From an uncultured Granulosicoccus sp. (GTDB lineage: Bacteria; Pseudomonadota; Gammaproteobacteria; Granulosicoccales; Granulosicoccaceae): DNA of 64,000 bases. Positions 17,511-26,916 of the stretch are shown piece by piece. The stretch is from NCBI GenBank assembly GCA_947492525.1, contig CANLNQ010000018.1:62001-126000 (forward strand), in the 5' to 3' direction. Below the pieces are notes generated by a model that had not been told where the DNA came from, made no database searches, and saw only the letters and a list, made by a program, of their open reading frames with translations. Made by a program: the position numbers and the translations under genes. Position 1 is the stretch's first letter; every line of letters begins with the position of its first letter.

Positions 17511-19070
17511 TCATACCATCATGCCGCGAATGGTGAAGTACAACATGCCGGCCAGGAAACCTGACACAGGCACCGTGATGACCCACGCCGCCGCAATCTT
17601 GAGCAAGGCCGAACGCTTGACCAGCTCATGTCGGTATTGCTTCTTCAGGGCACGGCGCTCCTTCTTGGTCAAATCAACAGATCCCTTGTTCTTTTTCAGT
17701 TCCACGATCATGCGCCCTTTCTGCGCCAGGCTGGCCGATTCGAACAGGAGCAGAAATTCCTCGACTTCCACCCGATCAGCCCCCTGGTGGTGGTGCTCGA
17801 TCTCGCTGACCAGGACCGCGTAGTTCGCCTTGATGTACTCACGCAGAAACCCGACGCCGAATACGGCACCCACGGCAATATGCGTGGAACTCACCGGCAA
17901 GCCGAAATGCGTTGCCACGATGACGGTTATGGCGGCACTCAGCGCAATGCAATAAGCCCGAGCCTGATTGAGCTCGGTGATCTCCGAGCCAACGGTCCTG
18001 ATGAGCTTCGGTCCGTACAGCGCCAGTCCCAGCGCAATACCGATCGCACCAATGAGCATGACCCAGAGCGGTATGGAGGCCTTGCTGGCAATCTGCCCGG
18101 TGCTTACCGCGTCACTGATGGCTGCCAGCGGACCAACCGCATTGGCAACATCGTTGGCGCCATGGGCAAAACTGAGCAGAGCCGCCGCAAAGATCAGCGG
18201 CACCACGAACAGCCCGTCAATAGCCTGTTTGGTGTTTTCCATGTGTCTTGTCGAACGACGTACCGTGATGATACTGATCAGCCAGACGACAAGCCCGAGG
18301 ATCAGCCCCAGCAACATGGCCGTGGTGAAATCCACTTTCACGATCTTCTTCAATCCCTTGAGGATCAGGTAGGTGCCGAATGCCCAGCCCATCAGGCCGA
18401 TCAGGGCGGGAACCATGCGTTTCGCGGCGCTGATCCTGTCCTGTTTGTACATGATGCCGTGCTTGATCAGATACAGAAACCCCGCGGCGATGACACCGCC
18501 CATGACCGGGGAAATCAGCCAGCTCATGGCAATCTGCCCGACCTTGCCCCAATCCGCGATGGCCGGACCGCCGGCTGCAATCCCGGCCCCCAGGACGCCG
18601 CCGACAATGGAATGCGTTGTGGACACTGGCGCGCCCATCAGTGTGGCCAGATTCAACCACAAGGCACCCGCGAGCAAGGCTGCGGTCATGACCCAGATGA
18701 AGGTGTCAGTATTGGCAATCAACTCCGGATTGATGATGCCGCTCTTGATGGTACTGACCACATCCCCACCGGCAATCAGCGCACCGGCGGCTTCGAAGAT
18801 GGCGGCAATGAGAATTGCGCCGGTCAGTGTCAGCGCGCGCGAACCGACGGCGGGCCCCACGTTGTTCGCCACATCGTTGGCGCCGATATTGAGCGCCATA
18901 TACCCACCGATCATGGCGGCAATGACCAACATGTTGCTGACACCCCCACTCAGCGAACCGACAAACAGGACGATGGCTATGATGAACAGCAAGGCCGAGC
19001 CCAGGCGGAACAACTCCTTTCGACCCGCCCAGGTCGCGTTCTCTATTTCGGCGATCTTCTCGATTTCCAT
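17511..19070 (-). CDS. inorganic phosphate transporter, PiT family
   Basis: A 519-residue membrane protein with about eleven or twelve helices. It carries both copies of the PiT signature: GANDVANNVGPAVGS near residue 65 and GANDVANAVGPLAAI near residue 310. PiT carriers move metal-phosphate in symport with protons or sodium. A hydrophilic loop of about 70 residues near the C-terminus (around residues 415-490) is longer than in E. coli PitA and rich in lysine. The gene precedes the Na/Pi-PhoU gene and both probably share one transcript. Confidence 0.93.
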   Translation of the reverse strand: MEIEKIAEIENATWAGRKELFRLGSALLFIIAIVLFVGSLSGGVSNMLVIAAMIGGYMALNIGANDVANNVGPAVGSRALTLTGAILIAAIFEAAGALIAGGDVVSTIKSGIINPELIANTDTFIWVMTAALLAGALWLNLATLMGAPVSTTHSIVGGVLGAGIAAGGPAIADWGKVGQIAMSWLISPVMGGVIAAGFLYLIKHGIMYKQDRISAAKRMVPALIGLMGWAFGTYLILKGLKKIVKVDFTTAMLLGLILGLVVWLISIITVRRSTRHMENTKQAIDGLFVVPLIFAAALLSFAHGANDVANAVGPLAAISDAVSTGQIASKASIPLWVMLIGAIGIALGLALYGPKLIRTVGSEITELNQARAYCIALSAAITVIVATHFGLPVSSTHIAVGAVFGVGFLREYIKANYAVLVSEIEHHHQGADRVEVEEFLLLFESASLAQKGRMIVELKKNKGSVDLTKKERRALKKQYRHELVKRSALLKIAAAWVITVPVSGFLAGMLYFTIRGMMV

Positions 19071-19438
19071 ACGCTATTCCGGTTTGCATTCTGCTGAGTC
19101 CATAGCCTGCAGCTGTCAGGAACAGGCAGGCTGACGCACGGACCGATCACTCGCAATGTGGCCAGCGACAAGCGACCACTATAGACACTTCTTCCTCTGC
19201 TTTATCGCCTGTTTTGCTCATTGCCGCATTGACCCTGATCAACGACAGTCAAAGGCGTGAAGGCACGAGGGCATGACTGCCAGTAGCGCTCTGCACTCGC
19301 GCCTTTGCCGAGTGATGACTCCGGCGCGCCTCGACGGCAGGATCTGACATGACAGCGAAGAATCCCGGATGCCTGTCACTACAGACTTTCATGCCGTGAG
19401 GCTTTAGACTCCCGTGCTTTTCGGGCCGAATCCACATC
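19071..19438. other. divergent intergenic region, PiT and flavoprotein genes
   Basis: The 368 bp must hold the promoters of the minus-strand phosphate transporters and the plus-strand flavoprotein. I see no clear Pho box, inverted repeat or small gene. Confidence 0.4.
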
Positions 19439-20623
19439 ATGCAAGTCAACACACTCATCCTCGGAGCCGGTGCTGCAGGCATGATGGCCGCCGCACATGC
19501 AGGTCCTGGCGTACTGATCATCGACCATGCCAAGGCCCCCGGTGAAAAGATCCGTATTTCTGGTGGTGGACGCTGCAATTTCACCAACACGGGTACCGCG
19601 GCAGACAATTTCATCTGCCAGAACCCGCATTTCGCGAAATCCGCACTGAGCCGCTATACCCAGTGGGATTTCATGTCACTGGTGTCCGACCATGGCATTG
19701 CATGGCATGAGAAAACGCTCGGACAACTGTTCTGCGATAACAGCGCCAAGGACATCATCCAGATGTTGCTCTCCGAGATGGACAAGGCCGGGGCCGAGCT
19801 GTGGTTGAAAACGGACGTGGGCGAAATTCATCACGATGGCAGCCACTTCAGGGTGTCCCTTGTCCGGAACGACAAGACGATACAGGTCACTACCCGAAAT
19901 CTGGTCGTCGCAACGGGCGGAAAATCCATTCCCAAGATGGGCTCTACCGGACTTGCCTATCAGATAGCGACACGCTTCGGTGTCGGTGTGATCGAACCAC
20001 GGCCGGGTCTGGTTCCTCTGCGCTTCAGCGACGACCGCTTCAAACCACTGGCCGGGGTATCCACGCCGTGCCGCGCCACCGCGGGCGATATCAGCTTCGA
20101 TGAATCCCTGCTCTTCACTCATCGTGGACTCTCAGGCCCGGCCATTCTGCAGATTTCCAGTTTCTGGCATGAAGGCGAGCAGATCCGAGTGAACCTTGTA
20201 CCGGAGTCGGACTTGCTCGAGCAGTTGAAAGAGGCCCGCCACTCATCCGGGCGAAAGGCATTGACCAGCGTTCTGTCAATATACCTGCCTGCTCGCCTGG
20301 TCGACTTTCTAGCCGATGAGCTGGGTCTGCAAGGCAATCTGTCCGATCAGAGCGATGCACGGCTACAGGACATCTGCCAGGTACTGAGTGCCTGGCCGCT
20401 GCGTCCCTCCGGTTCCGAAGGCTACCGCACAGCAGAAGTCACACTGGGTGGAATCGACACCGACGATCTGTCTTCGAAGACAATGGAGGTTCGCGCCGTC
20501 CCCGGCCTGTATTTCATCGGTGAGGCTGTTGACGTCACTGGCTGGCTGGGGGGTTACAATTTCCAGTGGGCCTGGTCATCGGGCTGGGTCGCCGGACAAT
20601 CCATTGCAGCCGGTATCAGCTGA
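19439..20623 (+). CDS. HI0933/YhiN family flavoprotein
   Basis: The 394-residue protein opens with a dinucleotide-binding GAGAAG motif (residues 8-13) and the family-specific ISGGGRCNFTN at about residues 40-50. It ends with the second FAD segment GLYFIGEAVDVTGWLGGYN, where the GGYN and QWAWSSG patterns mark the HI0933/BaiN group. These are FAD-dependent oxidoreductases whose substrates are mostly unknown; one member, BaiN, acts on bile acids. Length is normal. It is cytoplasmic. The start at 19439 has no obvious Shine-Dalgarno, so a leaderless or weak start is possible. Confidence 0.9.
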   Translation: MQVNTLILGAGAAGMMAAAHAGPGVLIIDHAKAPGEKIRISGGGRCNFTNTGTAADNFICQNPHFAKSALSRYTQWDFMSLVSDHGIAWHEKTLGQLFCDNSAKDIIQMLLSEMDKAGAELWLKTDVGEIHHDGSHFRVSLVRNDKTIQVTTRNLVVATGGKSIPKMGSTGLAYQIATRFGVGVIEPRPGLVPLRFSDDRFKPLAGVSTPCRATAGDISFDESLLFTHRGLSGPAILQISSFWHEGEQIRVNLVPESDLLEQLKEARHSSGRKALTSVLSIYLPARLVDFLADELGLQGNLSDQSDARLQDICQVLSAWPLRPSGSEGYRTAEVTLGGIDTDDLSSKTMEVRAVPGLYFIGEAVDVTGWLGGYNFQWAWSSGWVAGQSIAAGIS

Positions 20624-21137
20624 GACATCGCTGATGTCGGATCTGGGAACGAGCCATGAGTGGCAGGTCTGGCTGGGGAGATGACTTGTGACAATCTGCC
20701 AACGGCAGCTCACCCTTCCTCGCTTCTGATCCGCTCGTGCATGCGTGGAAAAAAGATGGCCGTCCCTGGCCTCTGTGGGCTCCTTGCCTCAATACCACTT
20801 GGAGGAGGAATAACGAAAGTCACCACACTTTCGAGTCTCTAGAATACTCAAAAAACAGCTGCTGACATGTGAAGTGAAAACCTTACTCTCACGCTTGCAT
20901 ATCAGTAATGTCTGGCATTACCTGCACGAATGCACCGAAAAAGAGCGCACTCTTTTCGCCGCCCTGATCAGCATTTCGTGTGTCGTGAAGCAGAATCAGA
21001 TCAGCTGTACCCATGAAACACCCTTGAAGACAGCGCGTCAACCTGGCAATACTCTCTATAAGCCTGCTTTATGAGTGTTACAAGCGAGTTCAGGACGACG
21101 CCCGAAAATCGTGCATCGAGCACCGAAGGTGGACGGC
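20624..21137. other. 514-bp convergent intergenic region without a recognised gene
   Basis: This stretch lies between the ends of the flavoprotein and SDR genes and is less GC-rich than its neighbours. A strong GGAGGAGGAA purine run at 20801-20812 is not followed by a usable start codon. A 66-codon plus-strand frame from a GTG at 20874 (ending 21074) is open but has no binding site or similarity I recognise. It may be a degraded gene. Confidence 0.4.
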
Positions 21138-21815
21138 TTACCAGGGCATGGTCTTGCCGGCATGATCGAGAAAGCTGCCGCTGTCTTCCAGCGTCAGCCC
21201 ATCGATGACCTGCAAGAGCCCGGATGCACTCTCGGCAGGTTCCAGTGCTGCGTGACTCCCTCCCATATCTGTCTTCACCCAACCCGGGTGCAGCATGCAG
21301 ACGGTTATGCCACGGGGCTTCCACTCCAGAGCCAGGGTTCTCATGACCATATTGGCGGCAGCCTTCGAACTGCGATAGGCGACCCGGTCACTTCCGGCCC
21401 GCTCCAGGGAGCCCATCTGACTGCTTACCGTGGCAATGCGGGCACACGAAGAGGCTTCCAGTCGGTGTGCAAAGGCGACTGAGACTCGCCACGGTGCAAT
21501 GGCGTTGACTGCAAACGAGGTCATCCACTGGTCGTAATCCATGTCCTCGATCGACTGATCGCTCGCCATGTAACCAGCGTTATTGACAAGCACATCCAGC
21601 TTGACGGTACCCAGCGCCTTTACCAGCGCCCTGGTTGAGGCATCGTCGGTGACATCCAGTGCATGGACGTCCAGCGCTCCCTTCAACGCCGATAGTTCGC
21701 TGGCATCCGACGGATTACGGCAGGTAGCGATGACACGTAAACCAAGATCCAGCGCCTGCCTTGTCATTTCGAGGCCGATACCGCGATTGGCGCCAGTGAT
21801 CAGATAAGTCTGCAT
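21138..21815 (-). CDS. short-chain dehydrogenase/reductase, CsgA-like
   Basis: The ATG at 21815 is chosen because a GGAG site precedes it and the Rossmann fold starts immediately after. The 225-residue product has TGANRGIG for NAD(P) binding, NNAG near residue 82, the catalytic serine in VSSQMG and the AYRSSK Tyr-x3-Lys pair. The C-terminus (MLHPGWVKTDMGG) is typical of the C-factor/CsgA-like branch of classical SDRs. Substrate unknown. It lies 102 bp downstream of the lrgB-like gene on the same strand. Confidence 0.88.
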   Translation of the reverse strand: MQTYLITGANRGIGLEMTRQALDLGLRVIATCRNPSDASELSALKGALDVHALDVTDDASTRALVKALGTVKLDVLVNNAGYMASDQSIEDMDYDQWMTSFAVNAIAPWRVSVAFAHRLEASSCARIATVSSQMGSLERAGSDRVAYRSSKAAANMVMRTLALEWKPRGITVCMLHPGWVKTDMGGSHAALEPAESASGLLQVIDGLTLEDSGSFLDHAGKTMPW

Positions 21816-21917
21816 GGGATGTCTCCGTTGAAACTGCGCAAATTGTGCCAGTGATGGATCAGACTGCACCGGTGATTGTAAGGACGGGGCCTCATGCCCT
21901 ACGGCTGATGCCATCCA

Positions 21918-22634
21918 TCAGATGAACAGACTGACGATCAGCGGAGCCAGCACGGTCGTCAACAGGGCGTTCAGCCCCATCCCGATTCCCGCAAAGGCGC
22001 CAGCGGTCTCGTTCACCTGAAAGGCTCGCGCCGTGCCGATGCCATGAGAGGCAACACCGACAGCAAAGCCGCGCGCACGCCAGTCACTGACACCCAGACG
22101 GTTCAGCAATGGCGTGGCCATGACGGCTCCCATCACGCCGGTCAGAATGACCAGAACGGCAGTCAGCGTAGGCTCCCCTCCCAGCGATTCGGAGATTCCC
22201 AGTGCAACGGGCGCCGTGACGGACTTCGGGGCAATCGATACCAGTATGTCGCCACGGATGCCCATGGCGTAGGCCACCCCCAGAGCGCTGAGAATCGCCG
22301 TTACCGAACCTGCCAGCAAGGCACATAACAGGGGAATGGCCGAGCGTCGAATTCTGGACAGATTGCCGTAGAGAGGTGCGGCCAGCGCAACCGTGGCAGG
22401 TCCCAGCATGAAGTGCACGAATTGCGCTCCTTCGAAGTAGGTCTGGTAAGGCGTCGCCGTCATCCACAGCACCACCGCCAACAGCGTCACGGCAATGAGT
22501 ACCGGATTGACGTAGGCCCGTTTGCCGGACGCCTTGAAAGCGGCATCGCCAAGGCTGTAGGCGATCAATGTCGCTGTCAGCCATAGCAGTGGTTCCTCGG
22601 CAAGGTAGGTCCAGATCTCTGTCAACTCGTTCAT
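21918..22634 (-). CDS. LrgB/YohK family membrane protein
   Basis: The 238-residue protein has about seven membrane helices and the LrgB block (SIAPKSVTAPVALGISE) in its second half. Its ATG at 22634 overlaps the stop codon of the LrgA-like gene. LrgAB/CidAB-type pairs were first described as holin/antiholin-like and are now linked to export or uptake of small organic acids such as pyruvate or glycolate. Which applies here is unknown. Confidence 0.92.
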   Translation of the reverse strand: MNELTEIWTYLAEEPLLWLTATLIAYSLGDAAFKASGKRAYVNPVLIAVTLLAVVLWMTATPYQTYFEGAQFVHFMLGPATVALAAPLYGNLSRIRRSAIPLLCALLAGSVTAILSALGVAYAMGIRGDILVSIAPKSVTAPVALGISESLGGEPTLTAVLVILTGVMGAVMATPLLNRLGVSDWRARGFAVGVASHGIGTARAFQVNETAGAFAGIGMGLNALLTTVLAPLIVSLFI

Positions 22635-23035
22635 TCCTCGGCCCCCATCCATCTGGCGATACCTGAAAAGACCAGCGCGCCGACGGCGATGGACAAGACC
22701 GTACTGATCAGCAAGGCCAGGAAGATTCCGAGACCATCAGACCCCATGCGATCCAGATGTCCGACAATACCCACACCTGCCGGAACGAACAGCAGCGAGA
22801 GGTGGGAGAGCAGTCCTTGTGCTGTCGGCTGGATGGCCTTGGCGATACGAGGGGCTGACACGAAGAACAGCAACAGCAGGGCCATGCCGAGCACAGGCCC
22901 GGGGACGACCCAGCCGAGACTGCGCGTCAGAGTTTCTCCGACAAGCTGGAAGACAAGTATGGTAGTCAGGTGGAGTATCACGTGTTGGACGCCTTTGACA
23001 GTTGCTGAACTCTGGAACGCGGCTGTGAATACCAT
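22631..23035 (-). CDS. CidA/LrgA (YohJ) family membrane protein
   Basis: A 134-residue protein with four predicted helices. It has the family pattern VFQLVGETLTR, followed by PGPVLGMALLLL and LLFVPAGVGI. It is the first gene of the two-gene unit and overlaps the LrgB start as ATGA. The family works with LrgB as a membrane complex. No LytTR or LysR-type regulator lies next to it in the window. Confidence 0.92.
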   Translation of the reverse strand: MVFTAAFQSSATVKGVQHVILHLTTILVFQLVGETLTRSLGWVVPGPVLGMALLLLFFVSAPRIAKAIQPTAQGLLSHLSLLFVPAGVGIVGHLDRMGSDGLGIFLALLISTVLSIAVGALVFSGIARWMGAEE

Positions 23036-23298
23036 ACTCTAGTGCCGTTTGTCTTCCCAGCAGCACCTGTCGCCAGAGTTTTCTGTAACCGGCGAGAACG
23101 GTAAAGCCCACATCGGGCTTGTCAAGAAGACAGCGACCGCGGTAGTGTGTTCACGCAACAGCCGAACCACTGATGTTCCATCGCCGGCACGGGAGCGCCA
23201 TGTCGAGACACGCTGCTCACCGCCCTTAATACAGCTATGGATGGATGAAGCAATACTGCATCGAGAGGCAGGATACCTTGCATCACACGTTTCGCAGC

Positions 23299-24483
23299 AT
23301 GCGCGTGATCATCTCCATGCTGTCGATTGCCCTGTTCGGCCTGACGCTGTCAGCGTGCCAGTCGGTCAACCTGAAAACGGATGATCAGGTGCTGCCGGCT
23401 GTTTCGCCAGATAATTCACCGAACACTTCACCGAACACTTCACCGGACACTTCGCCGGACACTTCGCCGGACTACTATCGTGTGCAACGTATCGGTTCGG
23501 ATGCGCTCTACTCACCCGCCAGTGCATTCTTCCACTATACGCTCGACACACTGCAACTACCGGAGAATTTCGATACCGACAACTTCTCCGATGATCTCGA
23601 TCAGGTCTGGGAGCATCTGTCACACCCACGCACCGCCATAGACAATGAAGGTGGCTTTCGCCGCTTTTTCAATCGGGAGATCTTCCCGGTCGACTCGGAA
23701 CATCATCGTGACAGCTACGCCGCCCTACCCAACTACGGCTTGCATTTTCTGGGCGGTGGCATCGCCTATCGGCGAGATGTGGAGTGGTTCATGAGCAGAG
23801 GCTATCGCTACCCCCGCCTCGCAGCGGCCTCACTTGCCATGGTGAGCGAGGTTCTGCAGGAAGCACTCGAGGTGCAGAACACCACCGATGCAGACCCGGT
23901 GGCCGATGTCTACCTGTTTCGGCCGCTGGGGCTTCTGCTGTTCAGCCACCAGGGGTTTGCCGACTGGGTCCAGCAACACCTCGCCCCGGCAATCTGGCCT
24001 ACCCTCAGCGCGTGGAATCTTTCCACGGATCAGTTTACCAATACCGGAATTTCCTATATCTACCGGCCACCGCGCCTGAGCTTCAGGCAATCCGGCCTTT
24101 TCGTCCATACCGGCCTGAACAACCTGATCGGCCTATCGCACCACCTACCTTCCGGCCGAAGCATTTCCTGGGGCCTGGGTGCAGCCGTGCAGGAAATCAT
24201 TCGGCAACGGAACATCCAGGCCGATGTACGAGCCAGTTTCGGGCTATTCCTGGATCAGGACAAGAGCTTGCTGGCATCCATGGTCCTCAACGATGTCGGC
24301 AAGACGCGCTTTCGCATCAATCTGTACCCGGGAGCCTTGCCGTTGCCGAAGGGGATGGGGGTGTTCCTGTCCATGGATGACGAGCGGGATCTTTCTGCCG
24401 GTTTCACATACCAACTCCCCATAGGACTGGCTACAGGCCAGCAGCATCAGCGCAGTAATGATGGAGCAGACCGGAATGAATGA
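23299..24483 (+). CDS. predicted lipoprotein of unknown function with Ser-Pro repeat
   Basis: From the ATG at 23299 the 394-residue product begins with a lipoprotein signal (MRVIISMLSIALFGLTLSAC), lipobox cysteine at residue 20. Directly after it lies a low-complexity SPNT/SPDT linker encoded by a 12-bp tandem repeat (23416-23472). The rest looks like an outer-membrane-associated domain. It has alternating strands in its last 150 residues, ending near GFTYQLPIGL, which could be part of a small barrel. I recognise no family. An ATG at 23245 is possible but would put 18 charged residues before the signal. It overlaps the BON lipoprotein gene, so the two are probably co-expressed in the envelope. 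Confidence 0.72.
   Translation: MRVIISMLSIALFGLTLSACQSVNLKTDDQVLPAVSPDNSPNTSPNTSPDTSPDTSPDYYRVQRIGSDALYSPASAFFHYTLDTLQLPENFDTDNFSDDLDQVWEHLSHPRTAIDNEGGFRRFFNREIFPVDSEHHRDSYAALPNYGLHFLGGGIAYRRDVEWFMSRGYRYPRLAAASLAMVSEVLQEALEVQNTTDADPVADVYLFRPLGLLLFSHQGFADWVQQHLAPAIWPTLSAWNLSTDQFTNTGISYIYRPPRLSFRQSGLFVHTGLNNLIGLSHHLPSGRSISWGLGAAVQEIIRQRNIQADVRASFGLFLDQDKSLLASMVLNDVGKTRFRINLYPGALPLPKGMGVFLSMDDERDLSAGFTYQLPIGLATGQQHQRSNDGADRNE
23416..23472 (+). repeat. 12-bp tandem repeat inside the lipoprotein gene
   Basis: Four full units and a nine-base partial one, each a variant of TCACCGAACACT, encode the Ser-Pro-Asn/Asp-Thr linker. The unit is a multiple of three, so copy-number change would alter linker length without a frameshift. 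The first two units are identical and so are the third-position patterns of units 4 and 5, which suggests recent expansion. Confidence 0.85.
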
Positions 24484-24769
24484 TCAATCGACAGGCAGAG
24501 TACCCACACTGCTGGGGCTTACCCTGGCAGGCGCCTTTCTCATGGCCACGCTATCCGCCTGTACCGCGGCAGCATTTGGTAAACCTTCTCTGGCGATAGA
24601 CGTGCAATCAGCCGTGTCTTCCGGCACTGTCAACGTACAATTGGTGGACGGAACTGCCTTGCTGACGGGGCGCGTCAGAAGTGCGTATGACGCGCAGGCC
24701 GCTGCCAGGGCGGCCCTTCGCTACGAAGGCGTCGATAGCGTGATCAATCACGTATACGTGGTGCGCTGA
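24476..24769 (+). CDS. small lipoprotein with BON domain
   Basis: The 97-residue product has a lipoprotein signal ending in TLSAC (cysteine near residue 29) and a single short BON-like domain. The domain shows [14 protein letters not shown] followed by [21 protein letters not shown] domains in OsmY and similar proteins bind membranes or phospholipids. The ATG at 24476 overlaps the end of the preceding lipoprotein gene; an alternative start lies at 24458. Such a short BON lipoprotein suggests an accessory role at the outer membrane. Confidence 0.75.
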   Translation: MNDQSTGRVPTLLGLTLAGAFLMATLSACTAAAFGKPSLAIDVQSAVSSGTVNVQLVDGTALLTGRVRSAYDAQAAARAALRYEGVDSVINHVYVVR

Positions 24770-24899
24770 CGATCCCGGCCACTGTGGCCATGTCTCGACA
24801 ACCGACATCCAGGCGAATGACCTGAACCTTCGTATGAGCCGTCATTCGACAGCCGCGGGAATTGATATCATTTCGTCGAGACAATCGGCAAGACAGACC

Positions 24900-25682
24900 A
24901 TGAAATGTCATGAAGTAGACTACGAGATCTTCGGCGACGACATGCAGATCGTCGAGGTCGAACTCGATCCCTCGGAGATCGTCATCGCCGAAGCCGGCGC
25001 CATGAACTACATGGAAGATGGCATCGCGTTCGAGGCACGCATGGGTGATGGGTCCAAGCCGGTCGGCGGTCTCTTCGACTCCCTGCTGCATGTCGGCAAG
25101 CGGGTACTGACCGGTGAATCCATCTTCATGACCCATTTCACCAATGCAGGCAGTGGCAAGAAACGCGTTGCCTTCGCCGCTCCCTACCCCGGCAAGATCA
25201 TCCCGCTGGACATGGCCAGCATCGGTGAGGAGCTCATTTGCCAGAAGGATGCCTTTCTCTGTGCCGCTTACGGCACTTCAGTCGACATCGCCTTCCAGAA
25301 GCGTCTGGGCACCGGTTTCTTCGGTGGTGAAGGGTTCATCCTGCAGCGGCTGCGCGGCAACGGCAAGGCCTTCGTGCACATCGGCGGCACGGTCATCAAG
25401 AAGGAGCTGCGTGGCGAAACCCTGCGAGTCGATACCGGCTGCCTGGCCGCATTCACCTCGGGCATCCAGTACGACATCGAGCGTGCTGGCAACCTGAAAT
25501 CCATGGTGTTCGGTGGTGAGGGCCTGTTTCTGGCCACACTCAGAGGCACCGGCACCGTGTATCTGCAAAGTCTGCCCTTTTCACGCCTGGCCAACCGCGT
25601 CATGCAAGCCGCATCCATGGGCGGTTCCAAGGGAGAGGGATCGGTTCTGGGCGGTCTGGGAGACATGTTCGGCGACCGCTAG
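24900..25682 (+). CDS. TIGR00266/AIM24 family protein
   Basis: The 260-residue soluble protein matches the AIM24 family. Markers are [12 protein letters not shown] near the start, [19 protein letters not shown], and [15 protein letters not shown] second similar block follows, [14 protein letters not shown], and the family ending is glycine-rich (here [12 protein letters not shown]). The repeats reflect the double-stranded beta-helix fold. The molecular role is unknown in bacteria; in yeast the homologue is mitochondrial. Its TAG stop is contained in the first bases of a dispersed repeat (25681-25713). Confidence 0.9.
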   Translation: MKCHEVDYEIFGDDMQIVEVELDPSEIVIAEAGAMNYMEDGIAFEARMGDGSKPVGGLFDSLLHVGKRVLTGESIFMTHFTNAGSGKKRVAFAAPYPGKIIPLDMASIGEELICQKDAFLCAAYGTSVDIAFQKRLGTGFFGGEGFILQRLRGNGKAFVHIGGTVIKKELRGETLRVDTGCLAAFTSGIQYDIERAGNLKSMVFGGEGLFLATLRGTGTVYLQSLPFSRLANRVMQAASMGGSKGEGSVLGGLGDMFGDR

Positions 25683-25713
25683 TGTACTGAGTCATACAAA
25701 GCGTTCATTCAGC
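25681..25713. repeat. dispersed repeat, left half of the element seen intact at 34935-34987
   Basis: This 33-bp stretch shares 9 + 17 identical bases with 34935-34967, with the same 7-base variable segment between (the second block is CAAAGCGTTCATTCAGC). The right-hand arm of the palindrome is not conserved here, so this copy looks degraded. It begins inside the stop codon of the AIM24 gene. Confidence 0.6.
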
Positions 25714-25720
25714 GAGTCGT

Positions 25721-25794
25721 CAGGCAGCCAGGCGCGAGCTCGAAAAGGTATCGGGCATACCTTGAGAGCGTGCAACAACGCGGATGGCTGCCTG
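25721..25794. terminator. nested inverted repeats between convergent genes
   Basis: An outer pair, CAGGCAGCCA (25721-25730) and TGGCTGCCTG (25785-25794), encloses an inner hairpin, AAGGTAT-cgggc-ATACCTT (25745-25763). The position between the converging AIM24 and LacI genes suggests a two-way transcription stop, although no T-run is present. A cruciform or mobile-element remnant is also possible. Confidence 0.35.
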
Positions 25795-25857
25795 GCGGCT
25801 CGCCCTGCGGGGGCGGCTCGAAAGCCGGCAACCCTTGCAGTCGTGTCAGGCATTGCA

Positions 25858-26871
25858 TCAGGTGGTGCCACCTTCGATCAATGTCTGCTCCAGTCGATGC
25901 AGCCCGGCAGCCGAGGAGGTGTCGCCAGCGATACGTTGACGGAGCAACTCCCCCGCCAGATGCCCGATTTCATAGCGTGGCGTGGCAATGGTGGTCAACT
26001 GGGGGCTGATCGACTGACTGATATCCAGTCCGTTGAACCCGGCAATGGCGATGTCCCCCGGTACGGCAATTCCGTGAGACTGGCAATGAAACAACGCGCC
26101 CATGGCCAGGTCGTCGTTGGCGAAGAAGATGGCATCGATCTCCGGATTCTCGGCCAGCAAGTGTTGCAAACCGCTGGCCCCGGCCTGCAGGGACGAGGCC
26201 TCATCCAGAATGAGCGATGAGACCAGTGGCGATCCAAGACGCGTAAGTTCCGCCTCGAACGCCAGCCGACGCTTCAACGATCGTTTCGGACGTTCCCCCC
26301 AGGCCCCGACGTAGGCGATTCGCTTGTAGTTCCTCGCCACAAGATGCTGCGCTATCAGTTCGCCTGCCTGCACCATGGACGTGCCCACGGCCATATCGAT
26401 GGCATCCCCGTCCACATCCATGACCTCGACGATGGGACCGGCAAACTGCTCAAGCATTTCCCGGGTGCTCTCGGAGTGCTCCAGGCCGCTGAGAATCACA
26501 CCGGCCGGGTTCCAGCTCAGCATGTCTCTGAGAATGATCTCTTCACTGCGGCTTTCGTATTTGGTCATGCCCAGAACCAATCGCAACGGTGAATGCTTCA
26601 GCGCATCGTCGATCCCGTCCACGATGTTGGGAAAGACATGATTGCTCATCGATGGGACGATGACGGTTACCAGCTCTGTCGACTCACCGCGCAGGGATCG
26701 CGCAATGGGGTTTCGCTGATAGCCTATCGAGCGAGCGGCACTCTCGACCTTTTCACGCAATTGCGCCGAGATATTGGGGGCGCCACGCATGACCCGCGAG
26801 GCTGAAATCACACTCACACCACTCAATTCGGCGACGTCCTTGAGCGTCGGCCTACGCTCCTTGCCCTGCAT
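25858..26871 (-). CDS. LacI family transcriptional regulator
   Basis: The start at 26871 has GAGGG six bases upstream and gives 337 residues. The N-terminus is a LacI helix-turn-helix with hinge helix: PTLKDVAELSGVSVISASRV, then RNPIARSLRG. A periplasmic-binding-protein-like effector domain follows, including the typical FFANDDLAMGALF and FNGLDISQ segments. It is divergent from the tctC operon, and a perfect inverted repeat lies in the 104-bp gap (26917-26951). It is most likely the local repressor, released by the transported acid or a product of it. It probably also represses itself. Confidence 0.93.
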   Translation of the reverse strand: MQGKERRPTLKDVAELSGVSVISASRVMRGAPNISAQLREKVESAARSIGYQRNPIARSLRGESTELVTVIVPSMSNHVFPNIVDGIDDALKHSPLRLVLGMTKYESRSEEIILRDMLSWNPAGVILSGLEHSESTREMLEQFAGPIVEVMDVDGDAIDMAVGTSMVQAGELIAQHLVARNYKRIAYVGAWGERPKRSLKRRLAFEAELTRLGSPLVSSLILDEASSLQAGASGLQHLLAENPEIDAIFFANDDLAMGALFHCQSHGIAVPGDIAIAGFNGLDISQSISPQLTTIATPRYEIGHLAGELLRQRIAGDTSSAAGLHRLEQTLIEGGTT

Positions 26872-26916
26872 GATCATCCCTCGACGGCTGTTACCGGCAT
26901 ATACGATACCACCTAT

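Noticed and set aside
20801-20842. Strong GGAGGAGG purine run as a ribosome binding site
   Set aside because: No ATG, GTG or TTG with a lasting frame follows at a proper distance.
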